Origin: Streptomyces ruber
GTDB lineage: Bacteria > Actinomycetota > Actinomycetes > Streptomycetales > Streptomycetaceae
NCBI RefSeq assembly: GCF_014648075.1
Contig: NZ_BMQK01000008.1
Location: forward strand, 186,001-250,000
Direction of reading: 5' to 3'
DNA length: 64,000 nucleotides
Shown: in pieces, positions 24,660 through 33,256 of the stretch
How the letters are laid out: the number at the start of each line of letters is the position of its first letter
Numbering within the stretch: the first letter of the stretch is position 1
Notes under the pieces: model-generated
What the model was told of the DNA's origin: nothing
Databases searched by the model: none
What the model saw: only the letters and a program-made list of their open reading frames with translations
Translations under genes and position numbers: made by a program

Positions 24660-25660
24660 CCGCCGCGGTCGTCGTCGAGGCGCCGGGCGAGCACCGGCTC
24701 GTCCCGCACGAGCCCCGGCTGCCGGAGGCCGGCGAGGCGCTGGTGCGCGTGCACGCCTCCGGGATCTGCGGCAGCGACCGCGAGGTCTACGAGGGCAACC
24801 GGCCCGAGGGCTATGTGCGGTACCCGCTCACACCGGGCCACGAGTGGTCCGGGACGGTGGAGGCGGTCGGGGCGGGAGTGCCTTCGACTCTCGTGGGCCG
24901 CAAGGTCGTCGGGGAGGGCTTCCGCAACTGCCAGGTGTGCGACCGCTGTCACGCGGGCGACACCACGCTGTGCACGGCCGGGTACGAGGAGACCGGGTTC
25001 ACCCAGCCGGGCGCGATGGCCGCCACGCTCACGCTGCCCGCCCGTCTGCTGCACGTTCTGCCCGACGACGCCGATCTGACGGCCGCCGCCCTGCTGGAGC
25101 CGGCCGCCTGCATCGCGGCCGCCGCGCTCAAGGCGAACGCCCGGCCCGGTGAGCGGGTGGCCGTCGTGGGCACCGGGACGCTCGGGGTCTTCGCCGTTCA
25201 GTTCCTGAACGCGGGCAGCCCGGCCGAGCTGCTGGTGGTGGGCACCCGCCCGGACCGAGCGGAGCTCTGCCGGGGCTTCGGCGCCACGGACTTCCGCACC
25301 AAGGACCAGGAGCTGCCCGGCGACTTCGACGTGGTGATCGAGACCGCCGGGTCCGCGGACGCCGCCCGGGTCGCCGCCGGGCTGCTGCGGCGCGGCGGGC
25401 GGCTGGTGCTGACCGGCATCCCCGCGCCGGGCGCCGACGGACTCGACCCGACCGACCTCGTCGTACGGCAGCTCGAGGTGCACACCGTGTTCGGTGCGCC
25501 GCCCGAGGCGTGGGCGCACACGGTGCGGGTCTTCGGGGCGGGCCTCCTCGATCCGCTGCCGCTGGTCACCCATGAACTGCCCCTCGCGGAGTTCGCGCAG
25601 GCCATCGAGCTGGCGGGGAGCCGGGACCCGAAGGTGGGCAAGGTCCTGCTGCGGCCCTGA
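24656..25660 (+). CDS. Zinc-dependent alcohol/polyol dehydrogenase
   Basis: 334-residue medium-chain dehydrogenase. Catalytic zinc site: ICGSDRE and GHEWSG; structural zinc cysteines CQVCDRCHAGDTTLC; Rossmann motif VVGTGTLGVFAVQF. Its GTG start overlaps the dehydratase stop (GTGA), so both come from one message. In the pathway it would oxidise a sugar or polyol to the substrate of the dehydratase, or act on a later intermediate (inference). Length and motifs are normal for the sorbitol dehydrogenase branch. Confidence 0.88.
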   Translation: MTAAVVVEAPGEHRLVPHEPRLPEAGEALVRVHASGICGSDREVYEGNRPEGYVRYPLTPGHEWSGTVEAVGAGVPSTLVGRKVVGEGFRNCQVCDRCHAGDTTLCTAGYEETGFTQPGAMAATLTLPARLLHVLPDDADLTAAALLEPAACIAAAALKANARPGERVAVVGTGTLGVFAVQFLNAGSPAELLVVGTRPDRAELCRGFGATDFRTKDQELPGDFDVVIETAGSADAARVAAGLLRRGGRLVLTGIPAPGADGLDPTDLVVRQLEVHTVFGAPPEAWAHTVRVFGAGLLDPLPLVTHELPLAEFAQAIELAGSRDPKVGKVLLRP

Positions 25661-25699
25661 ACCCACCGGGGACCGGTGCCGGGGAACACCCCGCGAGCC

Positions 25700-25740
25700 G
25701 TACGCCGGTACGGAGTCCCTGACGCTCCGTACCGGCGTAC
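25700..25740. repeat. Perfect 16-bp stem-loop inside the sugar locus
   Basis: Arms 25700-25715 and 25725-25740 are fully complementary (GTACGCCGGTACGGAG outward), with a 9-base loop. No T-run follows. It lies between the dehydrogenase and the next gene and could be a terminator without U-tract, an mRNA-processing or stabilising hairpin, or a protein site. Confidence 0.8.
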
Positions 25741-25843
25741 ATCCAACGTCTCCACCCGCGCACAGCCCCCGCACAGCCCCAGAGCCGCGAACCTCGTCCG
25801 AAATCTCGAACCGCCGAACAACCGCCGAACCGAAGGACAGCTT

Positions 25844-26812
25844 GTGACCGACGCTTCCGCCACGTCGCCCCGTCGACCCGGCGAGCAGGCGCTCGCCGCG
25901 CTCGGCCTGGGCGCGCCCGCCCCGAACCCCGACGACGCCTCGCCGCACGCCTTCCCCGACGGCGGCCGCTGGCGCACCGAGATCCCCTCGTGCGAGGGTC
26001 CCGAGGCACTGGCCGTGGTCCTCAAGGAGGCCTCGCGGCTCGATGTGCCGATCCACCGGATCAGCCAGGGCAGCGGCGTCTGGATGCTGACCGACGCCGA
26101 GATCACCGAGATGGCCGAGGCCACCGCCGAACGCGGCATCGAGCTGTGCCTGTTCACCGGTCCGCGGGGCACCTGGGACATCGGCGGCTCCACCCGCACC
26201 GACTCGCGCGGCGCGGGCCTGCGCGCCCGTGGCCACGACGCGGTCGCCGGCTGCGTCGAGGACGCCGTCCGCGCCACGGAGCTGGGCGTCAAGTGCCTGC
26301 TCGTCGCCGACGAGGGCGTGCTGTGGACGCTGCACCGGGCGCGCACCGCCGGGATCATCCCCGCCGACACGACCCTGAAGGTGTCCGCGCTGATAGGCCC
26401 GGTCAACCCGGCCTCGTACGCGCTGTACGAGAACCTCGGCGCCGACTCGGTCAACGTGCCCAGCGACCTGACCCTGGACCACCTGACCGAGATCCGCCGG
26501 GTCTCCGGCGCCCCGATGGACATGTACATCGAGGCGCCCGACGATCTCGGCGGGTACGTGCGGATGTACGAGGTCGCCGAGCTGATCCGGCGCGGGGCGC
26601 CGATCTACCTGAAGTTCGGCCTGTCGAAGGCCCCCGGCATCTACCCGTACGGGCACCACATGCGGGAGCTGACCCTGTCCACCGCGCGGGAGCGGGTGCG
26701 GCGCGGGCGGCTCGCCCTGGACCTGCTCGCGCGGCACGGCGCGGACGGTGACATGGCCGCCCTGGGCTCCCGGCTGCCGGGTCCGCTCCGCCGTTTCGAC
26801 GTCCCCGCATAA
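25844..26812 (+). CDS. Conserved protein of unknown function, possibly U32-peptidase-like barrel
   Basis: 322-residue cytosolic protein. GTG at 25844 with AAGGA 8 bases upstream. Secondary-structure pattern is alternating beta/alpha, suggestive of a TIM barrel: VPIHRISQGSGVWML, IELCLFTGPRGTWDIGG, VKCLLVADEGVL, DSVNVPSDLTLDHL, MDMYIEAPDDLGGYVRMYEV, PIYLKFGLSKAPGIYPYG. I am not certain of the family; related proteins have been labelled U32 peptidase-like. Always-sugar-linked context here (between a dehydratase operon and a ChvE-type importer, with a shared 13-mer operator upstream) suggests a carbohydrate enzyme rather than a protease. Confidence 0.7.
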   Translation: MTDASATSPRRPGEQALAALGLGAPAPNPDDASPHAFPDGGRWRTEIPSCEGPEALAVVLKEASRLDVPIHRISQGSGVWMLTDAEITEMAEATAERGIELCLFTGPRGTWDIGGSTRTDSRGAGLRARGHDAVAGCVEDAVRATELGVKCLLVADEGVLWTLHRARTAGIIPADTTLKVSALIGPVNPASYALYENLGADSVNVPSDLTLDHLTEIRRVSGAPMDMYIEAPDDLGGYVRMYEVAELIRRGAPIYLKFGLSKAPGIYPYGHHMRELTLSTARERVRRGRLALDLLARHGADGDMAALGSRLPGPLRRFDVPA

Positions 26813-26848
26813 CGGCTGTGTCTGCATAACGGACGCCACTGCATAACG
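26807..26848 (+). promoter_or_regulatory. Three GCATAACG direct repeats at exact 17-bp spacing
   Basis: GCATAACG at 26807-26814, 26824-26831 and 26841-26848, the first overlapping the stop codon of the preceding gene. Regular spacing upstream of the binding-protein gene (start 27003) suggests an iteron-like regulator-binding array for the importer operon. The regulator is unknown. Confidence 0.6.
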
Positions 26849-27002
26849 TTCGAACAAAGTCGGCGCACGGAAGCAGACACAGCCGCGCACAATCCCACAC
26901 ACTTGCGTCGGCCCGTCGGCCCGACCGACATCCAACTCCCTTGTACTGCCCTCGCGTTGCACACCGGACCGATGACGGTCCACCACATCAAGGAAGATGA
27001 TC

Positions 27003-28115
27003 ATGCGCAATCGCAGTGCCGCTCTCGCCGCCATGGCCACCGCCGCCTCACTCGCCCTGACCCTCACCGCCTGCGGCCAGAACAGCGAGGGCGGCAGCGA
27101 GGAGAACAAGGGCGGGTCGGAGGGCGCAGTCGTCGGCGTCTCCATGCCGACCAAGTCCTCCGAGCGCTGGATCGCCGACGGCAAGTACGTCGTCGACAAC
27201 CTGGAGGCCAAGGGCTTCGAGGCCAAGCTGGTCTACGGGGAGGACGACCCCGACCAGCAGGTCTCCCAGATCGAGAACATGATCACGCAGGGTGTGGACG
27301 CCCTGATCGTCGCGGCCATCGACAACAAGTCGCTGAACAACGTGCTCCAGCAGGCCAAGGACGCCGACATCCCGGTGATCTCCTACGACCGCCTGATCCT
27401 CGGCACGGAGAACGTCGACTACTACGCGTCGTTCGACAACGAGAAGGTCGGCGAGCTCCAGGGCAACTACATCGTGGAGAAGCTCGGGCTGAAGGACGGC
27501 AGCGAGAAGGGCCCCTTCAACATCGAGCTCTTCGCCGGCTCCAACGACGACAACAACACCCGCTACTTCTTCGGGGGCGCGATGAGCGTCCTCAAGCCGT
27601 ACATCGACAAGAAGCAGCTCGTCGTCCGCTCCGGCCAGACCGAGCTGACCCAGGTCACCACCCTGCGCTGGGACGGCGGCACCGCCCAGAAGCGCATGGA
27701 CGACATCCTGACCTCGTCCTACAAGAGCGAGCGGGTCGACGCGGTGCTCTCGCCGTACGACGGCATCTCCATCGGCATCCTGTCCGCCCTGAAGTCGGAC
27801 AACTACGGCTCCGCGGACAAGCCGCTGCCGGTCGTCACCGGCCAGGACGCCGAGCTCGCCTCGGTGAAGTCGATCATCGCCGACCAGCAGTCGATGACCG
27901 TCTACAAGGACACCCGCGAGCTCGCCAAGGTCGCCACGAACATGGTCCAGGCCTCGCTCGACGGCAAGGAGCCCGAGCTCAACGACAAGGAGACGTACGA
28001 CAACGGCTCCAAGGTCGTGCCCGCCTACCTGCTCGAGCCGGTGAGCGTCGACAAGGAGAACTACAAGGAGGCCGTCGTCGACTCCGGTTACCTCAAGGAG
28101 AGCGACCTCAAGTAA
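27003..28115 (+). CDS. chvE: ChvE-type sugar-binding lipoprotein of ABC importer
   Basis: 370-residue periplasmic-binding-protein type I, exported as a lipoprotein: signal MRNRSAALAA..., lipobox LTAC24. Family landmarks: VVGVSMPTKSSERWIADG, the DNQV-like segment DPDQQVSQIENMITQGVDALIVAAID, and VISYDRLI. It resembles ChvE/MmsE of the multiple-monosaccharide importers (glucose, galactose, xylose, arabinose). I chose the ATG at 27003 over 26997 because AGGAAG lies 6 bases upstream. It is followed by the ATPase and permease genes. The true ligand needs binding tests. Confidence 0.88.
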   Translation: MRNRSAALAAMATAASLALTLTACGQNSEGGSEENKGGSEGAVVGVSMPTKSSERWIADGKYVVDNLEAKGFEAKLVYGEDDPDQQVSQIENMITQGVDALIVAAIDNKSLNNVLQQAKDADIPVISYDRLILGTENVDYYASFDNEKVGELQGNYIVEKLGLKDGSEKGPFNIELFAGSNDDNNTRYFFGGAMSVLKPYIDKKQLVVRSGQTELTQVTTLRWDGGTAQKRMDDILTSSYKSERVDAVLSPYDGISIGILSALKSDNYGSADKPLPVVTGQDAELASVKSIIADQQSMTVYKDTRELAKVATNMVQASLDGKEPELNDKETYDNGSKVVPAYLLEPVSVDKENYKEAVVDSGYLKESDLK

Positions 28116-28148
28116 CCGACGGCACCACACGGATTGGAAGGCACGACC

Positions 28149-29699
28149 ATGGCGGGACCCGTCCTGGAAATGCGCTCGATCGTCAAGACCTTCCCCGGCG
28201 TCAAGGCGCTGTCGGACGTCACGCTGACCGTCCAGCAGGGCGAGGTCCACGCCATCTGCGGGGAGAACGGCGCCGGCAAGTCGACCCTGATGAAGGTCCT
28301 CTCGGGCGTCCACCCGCACGGCACCTACGAGGGGGACATCCTCTTCGAGGGGGACGTGTGCGCGTTCAAGGACATCAGGGCCAGTGAGCAGCAAGGCATC
28401 GTCATCATCCACCAGGAACTGGCCCTGGTGCCCTACCTCTCCATCGCGGAGAACATCTTCCTCGGCAACGAGCACGCCACGCGCGGCTTCATCAACTGGA
28501 ACGACACCCTGCGGCACGCCGCCGAACTGCTGCGCCGGGTGGGTCTCGACGAGCACCCCGAGACCCGCGTCGCCGACATCGGCGTGGGCAAGCAGCAGCT
28601 CGTCGAGATCGCGAAGGCGCTGTCGAAGAAGGTGAAGCTGCTCATCCTCGACGAGCCGACGGCGGCGCTGAACGACGAGGACAGCGGCAAGCTCCTGGAC
28701 CTCATCCTCGACCTGAAGACCCAGGGCATCACCTCGATCATCATCTCCCACAAGCTCAACGAGATCCGCCGGGTCGCCGACTCGGTGACGATCATCCGCG
28801 ACGGACGCTCCATCGAGACGCTCGACGTGTCGTCCGAGGAGACCACCGAGGACCGGATCATCAGCGGGATGGTCGGCCGGGACCTGGAGAACCGTTTCCC
28901 CGAGCGCACCCCGCACCAGCCGGAGGAGGGCGTCGCGCCCGCCCTGGAGATCCGCAACTGGACCGTGCACCACCCGATCGACCAGCAGCGCAAGGTGGTC
29001 GACGACGTGTCGATCCAGGTGCGGCGCGGGGAGATCGTCGGCATCGCGGGGCTGATGGGCGCCGGTCGCACCGAACTCGCGATGAGCGTCTTCGGGCGCA
29101 CCTACGGCCGGCACACGGGCGGCACCGTCCTCAAGGACGGCAAGGAGATCCGTACGAGGACCGTGCCCGAGGCGGTCGCGCACGGCATCGCGTACGTCAC
29201 CGAGGACCGCAAGCACTACGGCCTCAACCTCATCGACAACATCAACCGCAACATCTCGCTCAGCGCCCTCGACAAGGTCGCCAAGCGCGGTGTGGTGGAC
29301 GAGCACGACGAGCGGCAGGTCTCCGAGGGCTACCGCAGGTCCATGAACATCAAGGCACCGACCGTCTTCGAGCCGGTGGGCAAGCTGTCCGGCGGCAACC
29401 AGCAGAAGGTCGTCCTCAGCAAGTGGATCTTCGCGGGTCCGGACGTGCTGATCCTGGACGAGCCGACGCGCGGCATCGACGTCGGCGCCAAGTACGAGAT
29501 CTACACGGTCATCGACCGGCTGGCGGCCGAGGGCAAGGCGGTCGTCTTCATATCGTCCGAGCTGCCGGAGCTGCTCGGCATGTGCGACCGCATCTACACC
29601 ATGGCCGCGGGACGGCTGACCGGTGAGTTCTCGCGGTCCGAGGCCTCACAGGAATCGCTGATGCGTCAGATGACGAAGGACAAAGAGGTAACCCGATGA
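28149..29699 (+). CDS. gguA: Sugar ABC importer ATPase, tandem domains (GguA/MmsA type)
   Basis: 516-residue double ATPase of the Carbohydrate Uptake Transporter-2 family. The first domain has an intact Walker A (G38-ENGAGKST) and Walker B (LLILDEPTAAL). The second, as usual, has a degenerate P-loop (GLMGAGRTEL) but a clear signature LSGGNQQK and Walker B LILDEPTRGID. ATG at 28149 after GGAAGG. The stop overlaps the permease start (ATGA). It powers import of the sugar captured by the ChvE-type protein. Confidence 0.94.
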   Translation: MAGPVLEMRSIVKTFPGVKALSDVTLTVQQGEVHAICGENGAGKSTLMKVLSGVHPHGTYEGDILFEGDVCAFKDIRASEQQGIVIIHQELALVPYLSIAENIFLGNEHATRGFINWNDTLRHAAELLRRVGLDEHPETRVADIGVGKQQLVEIAKALSKKVKLLILDEPTAALNDEDSGKLLDLILDLKTQGITSIIISHKLNEIRRVADSVTIIRDGRSIETLDVSSEETTEDRIISGMVGRDLENRFPERTPHQPEEGVAPALEIRNWTVHHPIDQQRKVVDDVSIQVRRGEIVGIAGLMGAGRTELAMSVFGRTYGRHTGGTVLKDGKEIRTRTVPEAVAHGIAYVTEDRKHYGLNLIDNINRNISLSALDKVAKRGVVDEHDERQVSEGYRRSMNIKAPTVFEPVGKLSGGNQQKVVLSKWIFAGPDVLILDEPTRGIDVGAKYEIYTVIDRLAAEGKAVVFISSELPELLGMCDRIYTMAAGRLTGEFSRSEASQESLMRQMTKDKEVTR

Positions 29700-30940
29700 G
29701 CACGGACGTGACCGCCAAGGCGCCGGCGCCGACGCCGCCCGGCAAGGGCGGGTCGGGCGCGGGCGGCGGCCTGCTGCAGCTGGTCCTCGACGGCATGCGC
29801 CGCAACATGCGGCAGTACGGCATGCTGATCGCCCTCGGGCTGATCGTGGTGCTGTTCGCCGTGTGGACCGAGGGCGACCTGCTGCTGCCGCGCAACGTCT
29901 CCAACCTGGTGCTGCAGAACAGCTACATCCTGATCCTGGCCATCGGCATGATGCTCGTCATCATCGCGGGCCACATCGACCTGTCCGTCGGCTCGCTGAC
30001 GGCGTTCGTCGGGTCGATAGCCGCCGTGTTCATGGTGAACAACGACATCGCGTGGCCCCTGGCCGTGGTGCTCTGCCTGGCCATCGGCGCGGCCGCGGGC
30101 GCGGCGCAGGGATTCTTCATCGCCTACCTCGGCATACCCTCCTTCATCGTGACCCTGGCGGGCATGCTGGTCTTCCGCGGCGCGACGGAGATCTTCCTGG
30201 AGGGCCAGACCCTCGGCCCGTTCCCCGAGGGCCTGCAGAAGGTGGCCAACGGCTTCCTGCCCGAGGTCGGTCCGGAGACCAACTACCACAACCTGACCCT
30301 GCTGCTCGGCCTCGCGCTCATCGCGTTCGTCGTGCTCCAGGAGGTCCGTGACCGCAAGCGGCAGAAGGAGTTCGCCCTCGAAGTGCCGCCGGCGAACCTG
30401 TTCGTGCTCAAGCTGGTCGCCCTCTCCGCCGCCGTGCTCGTCGTCACGCTGCTGCTGGCCAGCTACAAGGGCGCCCCGATCGTCCTGCTGATCCTCGGCG
30501 CGCTGGTCGTCGGCTTCGGCTACGTGATGCGCAACGCGGTCATCGGCCGCCACATCTACGCCATCGGCGGCAACCTGCCCGCGGCCAAGCTGTCGGGTGT
30601 GAAGGACAAGAAGGTCACCTTCCTGGTCTTCCTGAACATGGGCATGCTCGCGGCCCTGGCGGGTCTGGTCTTCGCCGCCCGCTTCAACGCGGCCTCGCCC
30701 AAGGCCGGCCTCAACTTCGAGCTGGAGGCCATCGCCGCCTCCTTCATCGGCGGCGCGTCGATGAGCGGCGGCGTCGGCACCGTGCTCGGCGCCATCATCG
30801 GCGGTCTGGTCCTGGGCGTGCTGAACAACGGCATGAACCTCGTCGGCATCGGCACCGACTACCAGCAGGTCATCAAGGGACTGGTGCTGCTGGCGGCGGT
30901 CGGGTTCGACGTGTGGAACAAGCGCAGGGTCGGTTCGTAG
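29696..30940 (+). CDS. gguB: Sugar ABC importer permease (GguB/MmsB type)
   Basis: 414-residue inner-membrane permease of the RbsC/XylH branch (BPD_transp_2). At least nine hydrophobic helices; family motif GHIDLSVGSLTAFVGSIAAV near the start and SMSGGVGTVLGAIIGGLV near the end. A large cytoplasmic loop (QEVRDRKRQKEFALEVPP) is typical of the long MmsB/XylH members. Forms a homodimer with GguA. A perfect hairpin terminator follows 7 bp after the stop. Confidence 0.93.
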   Translation: MSTDVTAKAPAPTPPGKGGSGAGGGLLQLVLDGMRRNMRQYGMLIALGLIVVLFAVWTEGDLLLPRNVSNLVLQNSYILILAIGMMLVIIAGHIDLSVGSLTAFVGSIAAVFMVNNDIAWPLAVVLCLAIGAAAGAAQGFFIAYLGIPSFIVTLAGMLVFRGATEIFLEGQTLGPFPEGLQKVANGFLPEVGPETNYHNLTLLLGLALIAFVVLQEVRDRKRQKEFALEVPPANLFVLKLVALSAAVLVVTLLLASYKGAPIVLLILGALVVGFGYVMRNAVIGRHIYAIGGNLPAAKLSGVKDKKVTFLVFLNMGMLAALAGLVFAARFNAASPKAGLNFELEAIAASFIGGASMSGGVGTVLGAIIGGLVLGVLNNGMNLVGIGTDYQQVIKGLVLLAAVGFDVWNKRRVGS

Positions 30941-30947
30941 GCAGCAC

Positions 30948-30973
30948 GGGGCCCCGCCGGAAGGCGGGGCCCC
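30948..30973 (+). terminator. Intrinsic terminator of the chvE-gguAB operon
   Basis: Perfect 11-bp GC stem GGGGCCCCGCC / GGCGGGGCCCC with a GGAA loop, followed by TCTCATTT. It separates the importer from the epimerase gene, whose ribosome site (GGGAG) lies just after it. Confidence 0.88.
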
Positions 30974-30993
30974 TCTCATTTACGGGAGCCGCA

Positions 30994-32142
30994 ATGGACT
31001 TGAGCAGACGTACAGTCATGGCGGGAGCGGCGGCAGCGGGTGTCGCCGTCGCCGCGACGAGCGGGACCGCGCACGCCACAGGAGGCAGGAAACCGGTGAA
31101 GGAAGTCTTCGGCACCCTCGCGGACGGCACGAAAGTGCACCGCTGGTCCTTGGAGAACGGCGGGACGCGGCTGAAGGTCCTGTCGTACGGCGGGGCCGTG
31201 CAGTCCCTGGAGACACCGGACCGCCGGGGCCGGTACGCGAACGTCTCCCTGGGCTTCGACAACCTCGAGGACTACGTGGCGAAGAGCCCGTACTTCGGCG
31301 CGCTGATCGGCCGCTACGGCAACCGCATCGACCAGGGCCGCTTCACCCTGGACGGCACCACGTACCAGCTCTCCGTCAACGACGGCGAGAACACCCTGCA
31401 CGGCGGCGACCGGGGCTTCGACAAGCGGGTGTGGGACGTCGAGCCGTTCACCAAGGGCTCCGACACCGGCCTGCACCTGTACTGGACGAGCGCAGACGGC
31501 GAAATGGGCTTCCCCGGCACGCTCAGGGTGAAGGTGACATACACCCTCACCCGCGGCGGCGACTGGCGCGTCGACTACGAGGCCACCACCGACAAGGCCA
31601 CCGTCGTCAACCTCACCAACCACACGTACTGGAACCTCGCGGGCGAGGGCAGCGGCACGGTCGAGGACCACGAACTGGAGATCGCCGCCTCCCGCTACAC
31701 CCCCGTGAACGCCGGCCTCATCCCCACCGGTGAGCTGGCCCGGGTCGCGGGCACCCCGTTCGACTTCCGCCGCGCCAAGACCATCGGCGAGGACATCCGC
31801 GAGGCGCATCAGCAGATCCTGTACGGGCAGGGCTTCGACCACAACTTCGTCCTCGACAAGGGCATCACCTCCCGCCCCGAGCACTTCGCGACGGTGCGCG
31901 ACCCCCGGTCCGGCCGTACGCTGCGCATCGCCACCACCGAGCCCGGCGTGCAGTTCTACTCCGGCAACTTCCAGGACGGCACCCTCGTCGGCACCGGCGG
32001 CCGCGCCTACCGCCAGGGCGACGCCCTCTGCCTGGAGACCCAGCACTTCCCCGACTCGCCGAACCAGCCGTCGTTCCCGTCCACGGTGCTGCGGCCGGGG
32101 GAGACGTACCGGTCGACGACGGTGCACTCGTTCAGTTCGTGA
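30994..32142 (+). CDS. Exported aldose 1-epimerase (galactose mutarotase)
   Basis: 382-residue mutarotase with a twin-arginine signal (SRRTVMAGAAAAG, cut near AHA27). Catalytic residues: H210 (LTNHTYWNL) as acid and E348 (CLETQHFPDSP) as base; N110-R111 (RYGNRI) line the sugar site. It would interconvert alpha and beta anomers of free sugars outside the membrane, feeding the importer encoded just before it. ATG at 30994 with GGGAG, right after the terminator, so it is expressed by read-through or by its own promoter. Confidence 0.92.
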   Translation: MDLSRRTVMAGAAAAGVAVAATSGTAHATGGRKPVKEVFGTLADGTKVHRWSLENGGTRLKVLSYGGAVQSLETPDRRGRYANVSLGFDNLEDYVAKSPYFGALIGRYGNRIDQGRFTLDGTTYQLSVNDGENTLHGGDRGFDKRVWDVEPFTKGSDTGLHLYWTSADGEMGFPGTLRVKVTYTLTRGGDWRVDYEATTDKATVVNLTNHTYWNLAGEGSGTVEDHELEIAASRYTPVNAGLIPTGELARVAGTPFDFRRAKTIGEDIREAHQQILYGQGFDHNFVLDKGITSRPEHFATVRDPRSGRTLRIATTEPGVQFYSGNFQDGTLVGTGGRAYRQGDALCLETQHFPDSPNQPSFPSTVLRPGETYRSTTVHSFSS

Positions 32143-32349
32143 GCTCCTGAACCGCACCGCGGCAGCGTGAGACGAGGCCCGGGGGTTGCCGCTACACCTG
32201 CATACGGGCACGCCGATCGACCCGGTACCAACGGCACCGGGGACCTGATCAAGGCTTCCGTGACCGGGCCACCCGCGATGCCGTCCAGGCTGCGGGTGGT
32301 CCGGTCTTCGCTTGTCGGGGTCAGTCTCGCGAGTAGCACCGACTGAGAC

Positions 32350-33186
32350 TCAGCGGAGGATCTTGCTCACCTCGTAGATGGTGGGTCGGTCCTCCGGGGC
32401 GTGGCTGAGCATGGCGTCGATCAGAGCTCCCAGTTCGCCAGGCACCTTCACGGGCCGTCGCCGACCCTCCGCTACTGCCTTCCTCTGCACCGAGCGAGAA
32501 GCGTCGTCCGGATACTCGACCGGCCGCCAGCCAGTAGCCGAGATGAGCAGGGAGGCACCGAGCGCGTAGACATCGGCCGCCTGCGTCGGTTCAGCCTCAC
32601 CGATCGCAAGCACGCTGCGCGCGACCTCCGGTGCCTCGTAGTGAACAAGGCACCCGCGGAACGGGAAGTCGTACCTCTCGCGTACGTGTCCACCACGAGC
32701 AAGGGCAAGATCGATGAGATGCGTCCGCTCCGGCCCGATGATGAAGTGGGCAGGCTGCACATCACCGTGCACCCAGCCCTTCGAGTGCAGTTCGGACAGC
32801 GCGTCAGCGCACTCCACCGCCACGGACATCTGTGGCTCGGCAGGCAGGTCAGGCTTACGGCATGGCGCCCACAGCTTGTACAGATCCGGGCCTTCGCGCC
32901 ACGGCTGGAAGTTCCACGTCCCGCCTTCCCACTCGCCATACCCGACATCAGTGACGCCCAGCTGATCCAGTACGGACCCCTCCCTCGCAGGCGCCAGCGC
33001 AGTCCAGGGCTGGGCAGGCCAGTCCGCCGTGGCCTCGATCGCGTACCCGAGCTTCACGGCGTAGTGACCCCGCTCGCTCTCCACCTCCCAGACCGTGGAG
33101 CCCCGACGGTCAATGACCAGATGCCGTGCCGTCGGCATGAGCGCGTTGAGTACCACGGTGGGCAGCTCAGAGGGTGCTCCGGGCAA
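32350..33186 (-). CDS. Protein kinase-like phosphotransferase
   Basis: 278-residue eukaryotic-type kinase-fold protein. K45 (YAVKLGYA) matches the ATP lysine, H140-G-D142-V-Q-P-A-H the catalytic loop (usual HRDxKxxN), D159-L-A the DFG position and A185-PE the activation-segment end, followed by DVYALGAS. The TTG at 33186 is chosen for its AAGGAGG site 7 bases upstream. The variant HGDxQPAH loop is between Ser/Thr kinases and small-molecule phosphotransferases. It sits in an island with a GRDP-like protein and an HTH-TPR regulator. Its target is unknown. Confidence 0.78.
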   Translation of the reverse strand: MPGAPSELPTVVLNALMPTARHLVIDRRGSTVWEVESERGHYAVKLGYAIEATADWPAQPWTALAPAREGSVLDQLGVTDVGYGEWEGGTWNFQPWREGPDLYKLWAPCRKPDLPAEPQMSVAVECADALSELHSKGWVHGDVQPAHFIIGPERTHLIDLALARGGHVRERYDFPFRGCLVHYEAPEVARSVLAIGEAEPTQAADVYALGASLLISATGWRPVEYPDDASRSVQRKAVAEGRRRPVKVPGELGALIDAMLSHAPEDRPTIYEVSKILR

Positions 33187-33256
33187 CTTCTCTCCTCCTT
33201 CCGGGCAAACGGGGCCGACCCCGGGAAGAGACCGGCCGCGTCGCTGTCGTCGGGTA

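Noticed and set aside
32143..32349. Possible left attachment site of the island
   Set aside because: I found no direct repeat of the tRNA-Arg-like core at 37763-37778 in this gap.
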